Notes: a model not told the origin generated them from the letters alone. Counted from the stretch's first letter, positions 8,207-16,083 are shown. The stretch is DNA of 37,121 nucleotides from Bradyrhizobiaceae bacterium (GCA_947481685.1 CANKHA010000024.1:1-37121), one strand, 5' to 3'. Numbers and translations are program-made.

Positions 8207-8464
8207 TCACTTGCAGCCCTCCAGCGCCTGCTGCAGCTGCGCCAGCGTTGCCGCCTGCTGGTCGCGCGTGAGCACATGCACGGCGCATTCCAGATAGACC
8301 GAAGCGCAGCGGCGATGCCGCCGGCAGGCGCGGTTGTCGCAGAGGTGCCAGCGGCCGGGAAAGGCCGCGACCTGCTGCGCGAGCCGGCGGCGGAGCGTTG
8401 CGGCATCGGGCTTCGGCGCGAGCGCGGCCATCACCGCGTCGTAAAAAGAGGGCGTCTGCTCCAT
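8207..8464 (-). CDS. Small cysteine-rich conserved hypothetical protein
   Basis: An 85-residue protein. The start at 8464 is preceded by a GGAGAAGGAAC ribosome region; the frame extends to 8509 without support. Residues about 56-75 carry a basic cysteine/histidine cluster (LCDNRACRRHRRC, then YLEC), which could bind a metal or nucleic acid, though no named zinc-finger family is matched. A fifth cysteine is next to last. No signal peptide or membrane segment is seen. It is flanked by a dispersed palindrome on its 3' side and a long gene-free stretch on its 5' side. Confidence 0.65.
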   Translation of the reverse strand: MEQTPSFYDAVMAALAPKPDAATLRRRLAQQVAAFPGRWHLCDNRACRRHRRCASVYLECAVHVLTRDQQAATLAQLQQALEGCK

Positions 8465-8509
8465 TGTTCCTTCTCCATCATGCAGGCGTGTTTGATCGGC
8501 TCCGCGCAA

Positions 8510-9169
8510 GCGCAGAGTGGTTTTCAGAGTCGCTTTATGCGGGGGTCGACTCCCCCGTGCCCCCTGAAGTGCGAGGGGGCGGAGCGCCGGAAGGCGCCAG
8601 TCTTAGGGATCCGCCAATGGCGGCCATGCCGTCCGCGTTGCGTTTGCGAAACGCTCTCGCGGGGCATGTCGCCTTCCGGCGCTCCACCTGCGGCGTTTTG
8701 TGTCCCCGGCAACCATGCTTCCGGGCGCGCAGAAGCTTTCGCTCGTTGGCGGCTTTCGCCGCCGTTGCTGCGCTCCCGTCCAGCCATTGAAGGCAGCCCC
8801 TCGTAGTAGGAGCGGACAGCGACCGAGGCCTCCCGGAGATGGCTTGCGAAGCACATCCGCAGGCGCCGCATCCCACTCCGTCTCTGAAACGCCTCCGGAG
8901 GCGCCCTCGCCGAGCGGGACAAGGCCAAGTTTAAACCCATCTGTTTGGAAGGCGAGCAAAACGTCGCCTGTGCATAGCGCGCTGTGCAGAAGCGCAAGAG
9001 AGCCAGCATCCACCGCACTGGCGCGAGAACAACCGCATGTTAATTGCGCCGGGCGGCGTCGCGTCATCGGGTTTTTCGAGACTCGCAAGCCGCGTTTTCC
9101 TGGATTACGCTCGCGCCAACGATGGCTTCACGACCATCACCAACAAACAATCTCATCCGGGAGGATTCC
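8510..9169. other. Gene-free stretch of about 660 bases, hairpin-rich
   Basis: Many overlapping open frames exist on both strands, but none has a convincing ribosome site or protein-like composition, and they are mutually exclusive. Besides the 8581-8685 element it holds hairpins gccccct/agggggc (8559-8565/8574-8580), ggcggc/gccgcc (8749-8764) and a perfect 12-bp palindrome gcctccggaggc (8891-8902). The last 50 bases precede the Tat-exported gene and contain its ribosome site. Confidence 0.6.
8581..8685. other. Highly folded element (candidate structured RNA or dispersed repeat)
   Basis: An outer perfect 16-bp stem, 8581-8596 with 8670-8685 (ggagcgccggaaggcg / cgccttccggcgctcc), encloses two substructures: a hairpin ccgcca-a-tggcgg (8611-8623), and a stem built of catgcc/ggcatg (8625-8630/8663-8668) and ccgcg/cgcgg (8633-8637/8658-8662), capped by gcgttt-gcg-aaacgc (8640-8654). 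The nesting is compatible with a three-way junction. Whether it is transcribed cannot be seen. Confidence 0.6.
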
Positions 9170-10039
9170 ATGACCAAGCTTTTATCCGCTCAGCTTTCAT
9201 CCCACGCGGCATCCGGCATGTTCGGGCGGCGTTGCTTCCTGCGCGGCGCGGCAAGTGTCGGCCTCGCCGCCGCCGCTACGCCCGCGCTCGGCCTGCTTGC
9301 CGGCCCGACGCACGCCACGAACTGGCGCGGCCTTGTCGGCCTGGTGAAGCCGCGCGCCAATGACCCGGTGCTGGTGGAGATCGCGCGCCTGCTGCCCGTC
9401 GGCGTCGGCCTTGCGGTGACCTATCTCAACCTGAGCGAGGGCACCCGGGAGGAGATGCAGCGCGGCTTCGACAATTACGAGAAGAACATCGCTTATCTGG
9501 CGTCGCAGAAATACAACCTGATCAGCATCGAGGGCGCGCCGCCCTTCATGATCCTCGGGCCGGAAGGAGAAACGAAGCTGGTCGAGGGCTGGAAGGAAAA
9601 ATACAAGACCGACATGTTCACCTCGTCGCAGAACCAGGTGAACGTGCTGAAGGCGATGAAGGTGAAGAAGCTGTTCGGCGTCGCCGCCTTCGGGCAGGAC
9701 CTCAACAAGGCCTATGCGAAATATTTCGAGGACAGCGGCATCAGCGTCGCCGAAATGGCCACCATCGACGTGTCCTTCGCCGGGATTCCCAACCTGCCGC
9801 CGGAAATGCTCTACGGGCTGATCAAGAACGCCTTCCTCAAGCACAAAGCGAGTGCGGACGCGATCTACATCCTGGGCTCAGGCCTCGACACGCTCAGCAT
9901 CATCGAGGCGCTGGAGCAGGACCTCGGCGTTCCGGTGGTGCAGGCGACCGCGGCGCGGGTGTGGGAAATCCAGAAGCGGCTGCATGTGCGCCAGCCGGTG
10001 AAGGGCTTTGGCACCCTGTTGGAAACGATGCCGGTGTAA
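9170..10039 (+). CDS. Tat-exported Asp/Glu racemase-fold protein lacking catalytic cysteines
   Basis: A 289-residue protein. A twin-arginine signal (GRRCFLRG at 19-26, then an alanine-rich core to about 50) predicts folded export. The rest resembles the Asp/Glu racemase, maleate isomerase and arylmalonate decarboxylase superfamily: GLVGLVKPR (54-62), GAPPF (122-126), SSQNQVNVLKAMKVKKLFG (152-170) and YILGSGLDTLSIIEALE (233-249). The two catalytic cysteines of that family should sit near GAPPF and GSG, but the mature protein has no cysteine at all. It is therefore more likely a binding protein or a differently catalytic enzyme. Start ATG 9170 follows a GGGAGG ribosome site. A cytoplasmic relative lies at 17258. 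Confidence 0.7.
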   Translation: MTKLLSAQLSSHAASGMFGRRCFLRGAASVGLAAAATPALGLLAGPTHATNWRGLVGLVKPRANDPVLVEIARLLPVGVGLAVTYLNLSEGTREEMQRGFDNYEKNIAYLASQKYNLISIEGAPPFMILGPEGETKLVEGWKEKYKTDMFTSSQNQVNVLKAMKVKKLFGVAAFGQDLNKAYAKYFEDSGISVAEMATIDVSFAGIPNLPPEMLYGLIKNAFLKHKASADAIYILGSGLDTLSIIEALEQDLGVPVVQATAARVWEIQKRLHVRQPVKGFGTLLETMPV

Positions 10040-10095
10040 CGGGAGCCTACTGGGCAAATCCAGAGCCGCCTTGACCACGACGGACAGCCGGTCAC

Positions 10096-10194
10096 TCACA
10101 TGGGTACCGAGTTGCCCCGTCCATCAATCACCGTTGGCACCCCCTCGCCGAGCGTGACGTAAAGATGATAGGCCTTGGTGTCGCGAAGTTTAGC
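10096..10194 (-). pseudogene. Possible 3' remnant of a minus-strand gene
   Basis: The last 32 codons of a minus-strand frame (ending TLGEGVPTVIDGRGNSVPM, then TGA) have codon choice and composition like a real gene of this genome, with G or C at most third positions in contrast to the AT-rich sequence to the right. The frame continues into the kinase gene but loses this quality there. I read it as a gene tail cut when the kinase island arrived; the family is not recognised. Confidence 0.3.
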
Positions 10195-10207
10195 TGGGAC
10201 CTTTGTT

Positions 10208-11528
10208 ATGGCGCTAAAGAGCATTAAGCATCTAGATTCTGGCGGCTTCGGGAACGTTGATCTCGTCGAAGACGAGAATAAAAAACAATATGCGCGCAAA
10301 ACTTTCTCCGTGAACCAGTCCTTACCGAAAGAGCTAGAGCAAAACGTGAAGAAGCGCTTCATTCGAGAAGCAAAACTACAACAAAGTTTATCGCATAAAA
10401 ACATCGTGCCAGTTATCGGGGGAGACCTTGACGCCGACCCCCCCATTTTACTTGATGCCAGTAGCGGATGGCACACTGGCTTCCGACATCTCAGCCGACA
10501 AATCGGTAGGCGGGCGCTTCCTCGCCGTCATTAGCGATGTGGTTGCTGGCTTGGCAGAGATGCATTCTATCGAAATTTACCACCGCGATCTTAAGCCCCA
10601 AAATATCTTACGCTTCGGTGAAGGTGAAAATTCCTATTACGCGATAAGTGATTTCGGATTGATTTCGCAAAAGGATTCTACGCTCTCAAAGCTAACGCAA
10701 CCCGGCATGAAGAAAGGTTCGGACTATTTTACGGCTCCTGAAATTACGGCTGACTTGAGAAGGGCGTCTCCGCAATCAGATATCTTTTCACTGGGCTGCG
10801 TGCTCCACGAAATGATTGGCGCGGGAGATCGTGTCCCATGCCAAGAAATACGCGAAGAAGGCGACTATTCAGCTATCCTTCTGAATTGCACCCGCAGCGA
10901 CGCTAAACGTAGATTTAAAACCGCGAAGGCCGTCTTGGATGCAATTGTATCGATAGATCCGACTGCCCCCGCGTTAGGTAATAAAAATGCCGAGGCGTTA
11001 CTTAAAATATTAGAAGCGGACACCGCATGCCCAAAGGGGTTCTGGAAAGATTTTGTAGGGCTACTTGAAGACAACAAATCAGCAGATATCACGCGAGCAC
11101 TCTTGATCAAACTGACCGCCGAGAGGATCAATGAGGTTTGCACTGACGCACCGGAGGAAGCGAACAGACTGGCCACCGCCTATGCCCAGTGGGTAAAAAA
11201 GTCTGGGTTTAATTTTGACTCTTGCGACGGCATTGCGAACAGGCTTGAGATATTTATCCAACGATGCGGCGTCGCCGCAGCGGCAGAATGCTTGCTGGCG
11301 CTCCTTGAAATGGGAGTTTCTCATAATCGCTGGTATGTGGAATGGAAATTTTTAAATTTATGCAACGCAGAGATGGATGATCAATCGGCAAAACGCCTTG
11401 CGATTGAATTTCGCGCGGATGATTACAATATTTGCAAACTCATAGGCATCTTAGAACATTCCATCGACGCAAATCGTTCATCCATGCATCCTCTGTTAGT
11501 CAAACCGCTGAGCGAAATCTGCAAATGA
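10208..11528 (+). pseudogene. Ser/Thr protein kinase, frameshifted at a C7 run
   Basis: Two overlapping frames together encode one Hanks-type kinase. The first (ATG 10208) carries the glycine loop LDSGGFGNVDLV (9-20) and the ATP lysine in ARKTF (Lys31). The second carries HRDLKPQN, SDFGL, GSDYFTAPE and SDIFSLGCVLHEM. They join at seven Cs (10438-10444): with six Cs the protein reads DADPPFYLMPVADG without interruption, so one extra C breaks it. The catalytic residues are otherwise intact. Roughly 190 residues after the kinase domain form an unrecognised, helix-looking C-terminal region. The stop overlaps the phosphatase start (ATGA). Base composition is AT-richer than the flanks, suggesting transfer. 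A sequencing error or slippage at the run cannot be excluded. Confidence 0.8.
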
Positions 11529-12180
11529 ATTTCGATAGCGCATCACTTTCCGAGCAAGGCCCCCGCGCAGAAAATGAAGACAGCATAATCAACGAAGAAT
11601 TTCGTGCGGAATATCTGTTAATTGGCGTTGCTGACGGTTTAGGCGGTCACGAAGGAGGCAAAACAGCCTCTCGCTTAGCCATCGGACGTCTACAAGAAGC
11701 AATCTCGAAAAATCCGGAAACAAGTCTGGCGCGGATCGCTACATCAATTCATTCCGAATTGCGGGAGATGCAATCCGATAACAAGCTCAGAGGCATGGCG
11801 ACAACTCTGTCTGCTGCATTGATACATCAGATGCAATTGACGTTCGTTCATTGCGGTGACAGCAGGATCGCAGTTGCACTGCAATAATGGAATTAGAAGA
11901 ATTACGACTGATCATTCCGAAGCCCAGAGACTTTTCGACTCGGGGAAATTATCGCGAGAGCAATTTGCTTCCTATCCTCGGAAAAATATCTTGGAAAGCG
12001 CTCTCGGTACTAGAGATACGCCGAGGATCGATGAAGGCTCTTTCCGTCTCTTACAGCAGGACAGGATATTTATAAGTAGCGACGGTCACTCGGCACCCAG
12101 ATGCGACCGAACTCCGGAAAGCCGCGCCACCGTCTGCGAATTACAAGGCAGTAGCATGCGTTAGGCGCAACCTGCCGCCG
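11525..12180 (+). pseudogene. PP2C-type Ser/Thr phosphatase, multiply frameshifted and truncated
   Basis: Coupled to the kinase by an ATGA overlap. The first 120 codons give a normal PP2C start: EQGPRAENEDS, ADGLGGHEGG (metal-binding DGxGG) and HCGDSRIA. A stop then occurs at 11885. One surplus base near 11880 explains it, since the +1 frame continues as NNGIRRITTDHSEAQ through DRIFISSDG. A second break near 12083 (two bases missing) shifts to VTRHPDATELRKA, the normal continuation of the SDGV motif. After about 12180 homology ends, so the final metal-binding DN-T segment is lost. Unlike the kinase, this gene cannot be rescued by one sequencing correction. It would have reversed the kinase's phosphorylations. 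Confidence 0.75.
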
Positions 12181-12222
12181 CATCCCACTGCTATCGTACC
12201 GAACGCATCCGCGCCCGCGCTC

Positions 12223-13035
12223 CTAGCCACCGCCATATTCATATGCGAGCCGCAGCTCCGGCAGGAACCACTTGTCGCCGAGGCCGACGGCCTCGAGCGC
12301 CTTCTTGCCCTCCGCGAGCACCGGCGCGTTCGGGCGCTGGTGGCTCGGGATTACCTGCTTGAGCTTCGGATTGCCGGTGGAAAGAAGCTTGGCCACCTGG
12401 GCGAATTCCGGCGCGGAGTTGGTGAGCCCCAGGATCACGACGTCGGGCTGGTAGATCTGGGCATAGAGCGCCAGCTCGGAGATCATCGTCGAATGGCCGC
12501 AGTAGAAAACCGTGAAGCCGTTCTCGAAGCGGACGAGAAACGCCGCGGCCGGGCCGCCGTCGGCGCCGTTCGGCAAGGTGTTGTCGTGATGACTCGGCAG
12601 GAAGCGGAATTGCAGGCCCTTGGCCTCGACCAGGTCGCCGATGCCGGCGCGGCGGAAGCTCTCCTGCTTCAGCCCCCTGTTGTCGATCAGCCATTTCCCG
12701 AGCGGGCCGGGCGCGAAGACCATGGCGCCGGAGACGAGATGCACCTCTTCCGGCGCGCCCATGTCGTCGTTATGCGCATTCGGCACCAGGATGAAGTCGG
12801 TGCGCGCGAGCGACTCCTTCGGCACCGGGCCGTCGGGATTGCCGAGCCAGGGGCTGGTGACCACCACGACGCCGTTCGGCGAAACGAGGCGATAGAATTC
12901 ATGGCCGAGCCATTCCAGCTTGACCTTGCCGGGCGCGGGCTGGGGCGCCGGGATATCCCGCTGCAGCTGCTGGGCGAAGCCCGTGGTCGCGGCGAAGCTT
13001 AGAAGCACAAGCGCGGTGAGACTGCGGAGCAGCAT
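12223..13035 (-). CDS. Secreted UlaG-like metallo-beta-lactamase-fold protein
   Basis: A 270-residue exported protein with a signal peptide (1-21, cleavage near G-F-A). The start follows a GGGAGGATC ribosome site. The MBL fold is visible as VKLEWLGHEFYRL (38-50), a SPWLGNP strand, PNAHNDDMG (86-94), LPSHHDN and VFYCGHSTM. The usual HxHxDH zinc motif is altered to AHNDD, so the metal site is incomplete or unusual, though H45, H88, the HH pair and the GHS histidine remain. It resembles UlaG/YcbL-like hydrolases of unknown substrate. It stands alone; upstream are about 350 bases shared with the divergent B3-like gene. Confidence 0.78.
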   Translation of the reverse strand: MLLRSLTALVLLSFAATTGFAQQLQRDIPAPQPAPGKVKLEWLGHEFYRLVSPNGVVVVTSPWLGNPDGPVPKESLARTDFILVPNAHNDDMGAPEEVHLVSGAMVFAPGPLGKWLIDNRGLKQESFRRAGIGDLVEAKGLQFRFLPSHHDNTLPNGADGGPAAAFLVRFENGFTVFYCGHSTMISELALYAQIYQPDVVILGLTNSAPEFAQVAKLLSTGNPKLKQVIPSHQRPNAPVLAEGKKALEAVGLGDKWFLPELRLAYEYGGG

Positions 13036-13195
13036 GGCGATCCTCCCATTGGGTGGCCGCGCGGGCGGCGGATTTTATTTGCTGAATTTTCTGACGTGGC
13101 GTGGGGAAGTATAGGCCGGTGTGGGGGAAGGAGAACATAGTCGATAGGCGCATGGGGTCGCGGGGATGTGGGGTTGCGCGCCATCGTCCCCTCCG

Positions 13196-13272
13196 CGTCA
13201 TGCCCGAACTTGATCCGGGCATCCATCATCTTCGTAAAAAGATGGATTGCCGGGTCAAGCCCGGCAATGACG
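13196..13272. repeat. Palindromic repeat, cgtcat...atgacg family
   Basis: Starts cgtcatgcccgaacttgatc and ends gtcaagcccggcaatgacg; the centre has ccatcatcttcgtaaaaagatgg. Near-identical in plan to 14475-14551. It lies within the 355-base gap between the two divergent MBL-fold genes; the rest of that gap shows no gene and should contain both promoters. Confidence 0.8.
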
Positions 13273-13390
13273 AAGTAAGGGCGTACCCGACCCTTGACTC
13301 GTCTGCCCCGTCCTCGTCGAATAGCGCATCACAATCATAAGCCAACGCGACGGTATCCCCGGACAGCGGCGGCACTGAGGGAGAAACGCC

Positions 13391-14425
13391 ATGACCACAC
13401 GCCGCATCGTCACAGCCCTGCTTGCCAGCTCCGCGCTCATCGGCATCAGCACAGCAAAAGCGCAGGAAAAGAACCTGACGGTGGACCACCACCTCGCCGC
13501 CGCCAAGGAAGCCGCGGGCTTCGACTATACCGGCACGCTGGCGCGCATCTGCATCACGCCGCAGACCGCGCCGGGCGGCGACAAGGCGCCGAGCCCCGCG
13601 CCACCGCGCGCGGCCTGGTTCGCCGAGCCCGCGAAGGTGTTCGACAATCTCTACTGGCTCGGCACCAAGATCCATTCCGCCTGGGCGCTCACCACCAGCG
13701 ACGGCATCATCCTGATCGACACGCTCTATGAATACGCCTCCGAGGAAGAGATCGCGGGCGGGCTGAAGAAGCTCGGGCTCGACCCGGCCAACGTGAAATA
13801 CACCCTGATCAGCCACGCCCACGGCGACCATGTCGCCGGCGCGCGCATGATGCAGCAGACCTACAAGAGCCGCATCGTGATGGGCGACAAGGACTGGAAG
13901 CTGATCGAGGACGCCAAGCTGTCGTTCCCGAACGGCAAGCCGACACGCGACATCGTGGCGAAGGACGGCGACAAGATCACGCTCGGCGACACGTCGGTGA
14001 CGCTGGTTTCCACGCCGGGCCACACCTACGACACCTATTCCTTCATCTTCCAGGTGAAGGACAAGGGCAAGCCGCTGACCGTGGCCTATAACGGCGGCAC
14101 CGCCTTCAACTTCATCAACGACCCGGCGCATTTCGACGTCTACATCGCCTCGCAGAAGAAGATGGGCAAGACGGCCGCCGACGCGGGCGCGAGCGTGCTG
14201 ATCACCAACCATTCGGAATTCGACAACGCGGCGGGCAAGGTGAAGCTGATGGCGGCGCGTAAGGACGGCGAGCCCTCGCCGTTCGAACTCGGGACCAAGG
14301 CGGTGAACCGCTATTTCATCGTGACGCGAGAATGCGCCGAGGCAGCTAGGCTGAAGCTGATCAAGGGCGAGAAGGCGACGGTGGCGGTGGGCTCACCCAG
14401 CACGACGCAGGGCATCAATCAGTAG
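13391..14425 (+). CDS. Secreted subclass B3-like metallo-beta-lactamase-fold hydrolase
   Basis: A 344-residue exported protein (signal peptide about 1-24, cleavage near A-K-A-Q). A full dinuclear zinc site of B3 type is visible: HAHGDH (His142, His144, Asp146, His147), TPGHT (His211) and the late histidine in ITNHSEFD (His274). B3 enzymes include environmental beta-lactamases such as BJP-1 of Bradyrhizobium, but most related genes have other or unknown substrates, so resistance should not be assumed. The segment before the fold (residues 25-80) is longer than usual. Start ATG 13391 follows a GAGGGAGAAACGCC region. It is flanked on both sides by palindromic repeats of one family. Confidence 0.85.
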   Translation: MTTRRIVTALLASSALIGISTAKAQEKNLTVDHHLAAAKEAAGFDYTGTLARICITPQTAPGGDKAPSPAPPRAAWFAEPAKVFDNLYWLGTKIHSAWALTTSDGIILIDTLYEYASEEEIAGGLKKLGLDPANVKYTLISHAHGDHVAGARMMQQTYKSRIVMGDKDWKLIEDAKLSFPNGKPTRDIVAKDGDKITLGDTSVTLVSTPGHTYDTYSFIFQVKDKGKPLTVAYNGGTAFNFINDPAHFDVYIASQKKMGKTAADAGASVLITNHSEFDNAAGKVKLMAARKDGEPSPFELGTKAVNRYFIVTRECAEAARLKLIKGEKATVAVGSPSTTQGINQ

Positions 14426-14474
14426 CGGGGGGCGGTGGGGGAAGCGCGCAGGCGACCCGCCGCTTCCCCTCCTT

Positions 14475-14551
14475 CGTCATTGCCGGGCTTGACCCGGCAA
14501 TCCATCTTTTTACGAAGATGATGGATGCGCGGGTCAAGCCCGCGCATGACG
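14475..14551. repeat. Palindromic repeat, cgtcat...atgacg family
   Basis: Starts cgtcattgccgggcttgacc and ends gtcaagcccgcgcatgacg, the same plan as 13196-13272 in mirrored order. The two copies bracket the B3-like gene. Confidence 0.8.
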
Positions 14552-14623
14552 AGTGGGTGTGGTAGATGTGTAGCGCCCTCACCGTACGCATGGTTTAATC
14601 CGTCCCGCAGCAAGGGAACGGAC

Positions 14624-15100
14624 ATGGCGAAGGCGGGCAGCAAGGACACGACGGCGCAGTGGTGGCAGGCCTTCGGCAACCTGTCGCAGATGATCTCGGC
14701 GATCGCGGCGGTGCTGGCGCTCGCCTTCATCACGTATCAGGTGAGCCAGATCGAGATCAACGGCCGCAAGGCCAATGCGCGGCAGGTCTATCTCGCCTAC
14801 AGCAATGCGGGACTGAAATATCCGGAATTCCTGCGGCCGGAGAATTACGCGCAGATCCGGCAGGACCCGGTGAAGTTCGAGCAATACAAGTGGTACGTCG
14901 CGCAGATGATGTTTGCCTATGACGAGATGATCTCGTCGGCGGGCGACACCAGTTGGATCGCGTCGTTCAATTACGAACTGCCCGACCACATGGCGCTGCT
15001 CTGCGACCTGAAGAAGAGCGAGCCGTCGTTCTTCACGCAATTCGAGAACGACACCAACGCGCTGATCGACACGGCGATGGCGGGGAAGTGCGGCGCATGA
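14624..15100 (+). CDS. Hypothetical single-pass membrane protein
   Basis: A 158-residue protein with one predicted N-terminal membrane segment (about 22-43, MISAIAAVLALAFITYQV) and a mostly acidic/aromatic soluble part rich in tyrosine and phenylalanine (for example QYKWYVAQMMFAYDEM). The start at 14624 has an AAGGGAA ribosome site; an in-frame upstream extension to 14525 runs into a repeat and is rejected. No family was recognised; similar short proteins with a YQV membrane end and a long helical domain occur in many bacteria without known function. Its stop codon lies inside the palindrome 15093-15144. Confidence 0.7.
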   Translation: MAKAGSKDTTAQWWQAFGNLSQMISAIAAVLALAFITYQVSQIEINGRKANARQVYLAYSNAGLKYPEFLRPENYAQIRQDPVKFEQYKWYVAQMMFAYDEMISSAGDTSWIASFNYELPDHMALLCDLKKSEPSFFTQFENDTNALIDTAMAGKCGA

Positions 15101-15144
15101 TCCCGCCGAAAAGTGGGAACCGGTTTTCGGATGAGATCATGCGC
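15093..15144. repeat. Palindromic repeat, gcgcatgatc family
   Basis: Perfect 10-bp terminal arms gcgcatgatc / gatcatgcgc enclosing cgaaaagtgggaaccggtt. It overlaps the stop codon of the preceding gene. An inverted relative lies at 31455-31503. Confidence 0.85.
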
Positions 15145-15309
15145 AAGGAGAGTCGCCGCGACGCGACGTGAGGCTGGTATCGGCCTACTTCCCCCGGCAA
15201 CGCACCGTTAAGCCTGACCGGACCGGCGGGTTTCGCCCGCCGTGCGCAGTCTCCATAATCCGCGCGGTGCCACGATTCGTTCGGCGCGCAATCCATTTTG
15301 AGGGGCTTC

Positions 15310-16026
15310 ATGCAAACACGCAAACTGACGGCCGAGCTGATCGGCACATTCTGGCTGACTTTCGCAGGCTGCGGCAGCGCGGTGATCGCCGCCGGCGTTC
15401 CGGAGGTCGGCATCGGCCTGCTCGGGGTGTCGCTCGCCTTCGGCCTGTCGGTGGTCACGATGGCTTACGCCATCGGCCACATCTCCGGCTGCCATCTCAA
15501 TCCGGCGGTGACGGTGGGACTCTATGCCGGCGGCCGTTTTCCGGCAGGCGACGTTGTGCCTTACATCGCGGCGCAGGTGATCGGCGCGATCCTCGGCGCT
15601 GCGGTGCTCTATCTGATCGCGAGCGGCAAACCGGGCTTCGATGTGATCAAAGGCTTCGCCGCCAACGGTTATGGCGACCACTCGCCGGGCAAATACGGCA
15701 TCGCCTCCGCGCTGATCGCCGAAGGCGTGCTGACGATGCTGTTCCTGTTCGTGATCATGGGCGCGACCCATGGCAAGGCGCCGGCCGGCTTCGCACCGCT
15801 GGCGATTGGCCTGATGCTCTGCCTCATCCACCTGATCAGCATTCCGATCACCAACACCTCGGTGAACCCGGCGCGCTCGACCGGCCCTGCCCTCTTCGTG
15901 GGCGGCTGGGCGCTGGCGCAGCTCTGGCTGTTCTGGGTGGCGCCGCTGATCGGCGGCGCGGCGGGCGGGTTGCTCTATCGCTGGCTCAGCGACGAACCGC
16001 ACGGGCAGATCACCGGCAACAAGTAA
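15310..16026 (+). CDS. aqpZ: Aquaporin Z, water channel
   Basis: A 238-residue inner-membrane MIP-family channel with six membrane spans and two NPA half-helices: HLNPAVT (NPA 64-66) and SVNPARS (NPA 186-188). The selectivity-filter positions read His174, Thr183 and Arg189, with a phenylalanine around 44, the water-specific AqpZ pattern rather than the glycerol type. Length fits the family. The start at 15310 follows a GAGGGG ribosome site; the frame is open to 15298. A good terminator follows. It is a single-gene unit and should allow fast osmotic water flow. Confidence 0.93.
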   Translation: MQTRKLTAELIGTFWLTFAGCGSAVIAAGVPEVGIGLLGVSLAFGLSVVTMAYAIGHISGCHLNPAVTVGLYAGGRFPAGDVVPYIAAQVIGAILGAAVLYLIASGKPGFDVIKGFAANGYGDHSPGKYGIASALIAEGVLTMLFLFVIMGATHGKAPAGFAPLAIGLMLCLIHLISIPITNTSVNPARSTGPALFVGGWALAQLWLFWVAPLIGGAAGGLLYRWLSDEPHGQITGNK

Positions 16027-16046
16027 CGGCGCGGTTGCGCTGAAGG

Positions 16047-16083
16047 AAACGGCGGGCGTCTTTACGGCGCTCGCCGTTTTTTA
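16047..16083 (+). terminator. Terminator after aqpZ
   Basis: Stem aaacggcg (16047-16054) / cgccgttt (16072-16079), with further pairing inside, ending in a run of six Ts. Confidence 0.8.

Noticed and set aside
8398-9088. Several overlapping frames on both strands in the gene-free stretch
   Set aside because: No ribosome sites, no recognisable families, mutually exclusive; the area is dominated by inverted repeats.
10195-10476. Minus-strand frame across the kinase start
   Set aside because: Lies opposite the clear glycine-loop and lysine region of the kinase; only its last 32 codons outside the kinase look gene-like.
10175-11528. Treating the two kinase frames as two separate functional genes
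   Set aside because: The first lacks the catalytic loop and the second lacks the ATP-binding lobe; only the fusion makes a kinase.
13391-14425. Calling the B3-like protein an antibiotic-resistance beta-lactamase
   Set aside because: The zinc ligands fit, but most chromosomal homologues have unknown substrates; sequence alone does not show resistance.
15168-16043. Alternative frame over aqpZ (291 codons)
   Set aside because: Arginine-rich shadow in another frame of an unmistakable aquaporin.
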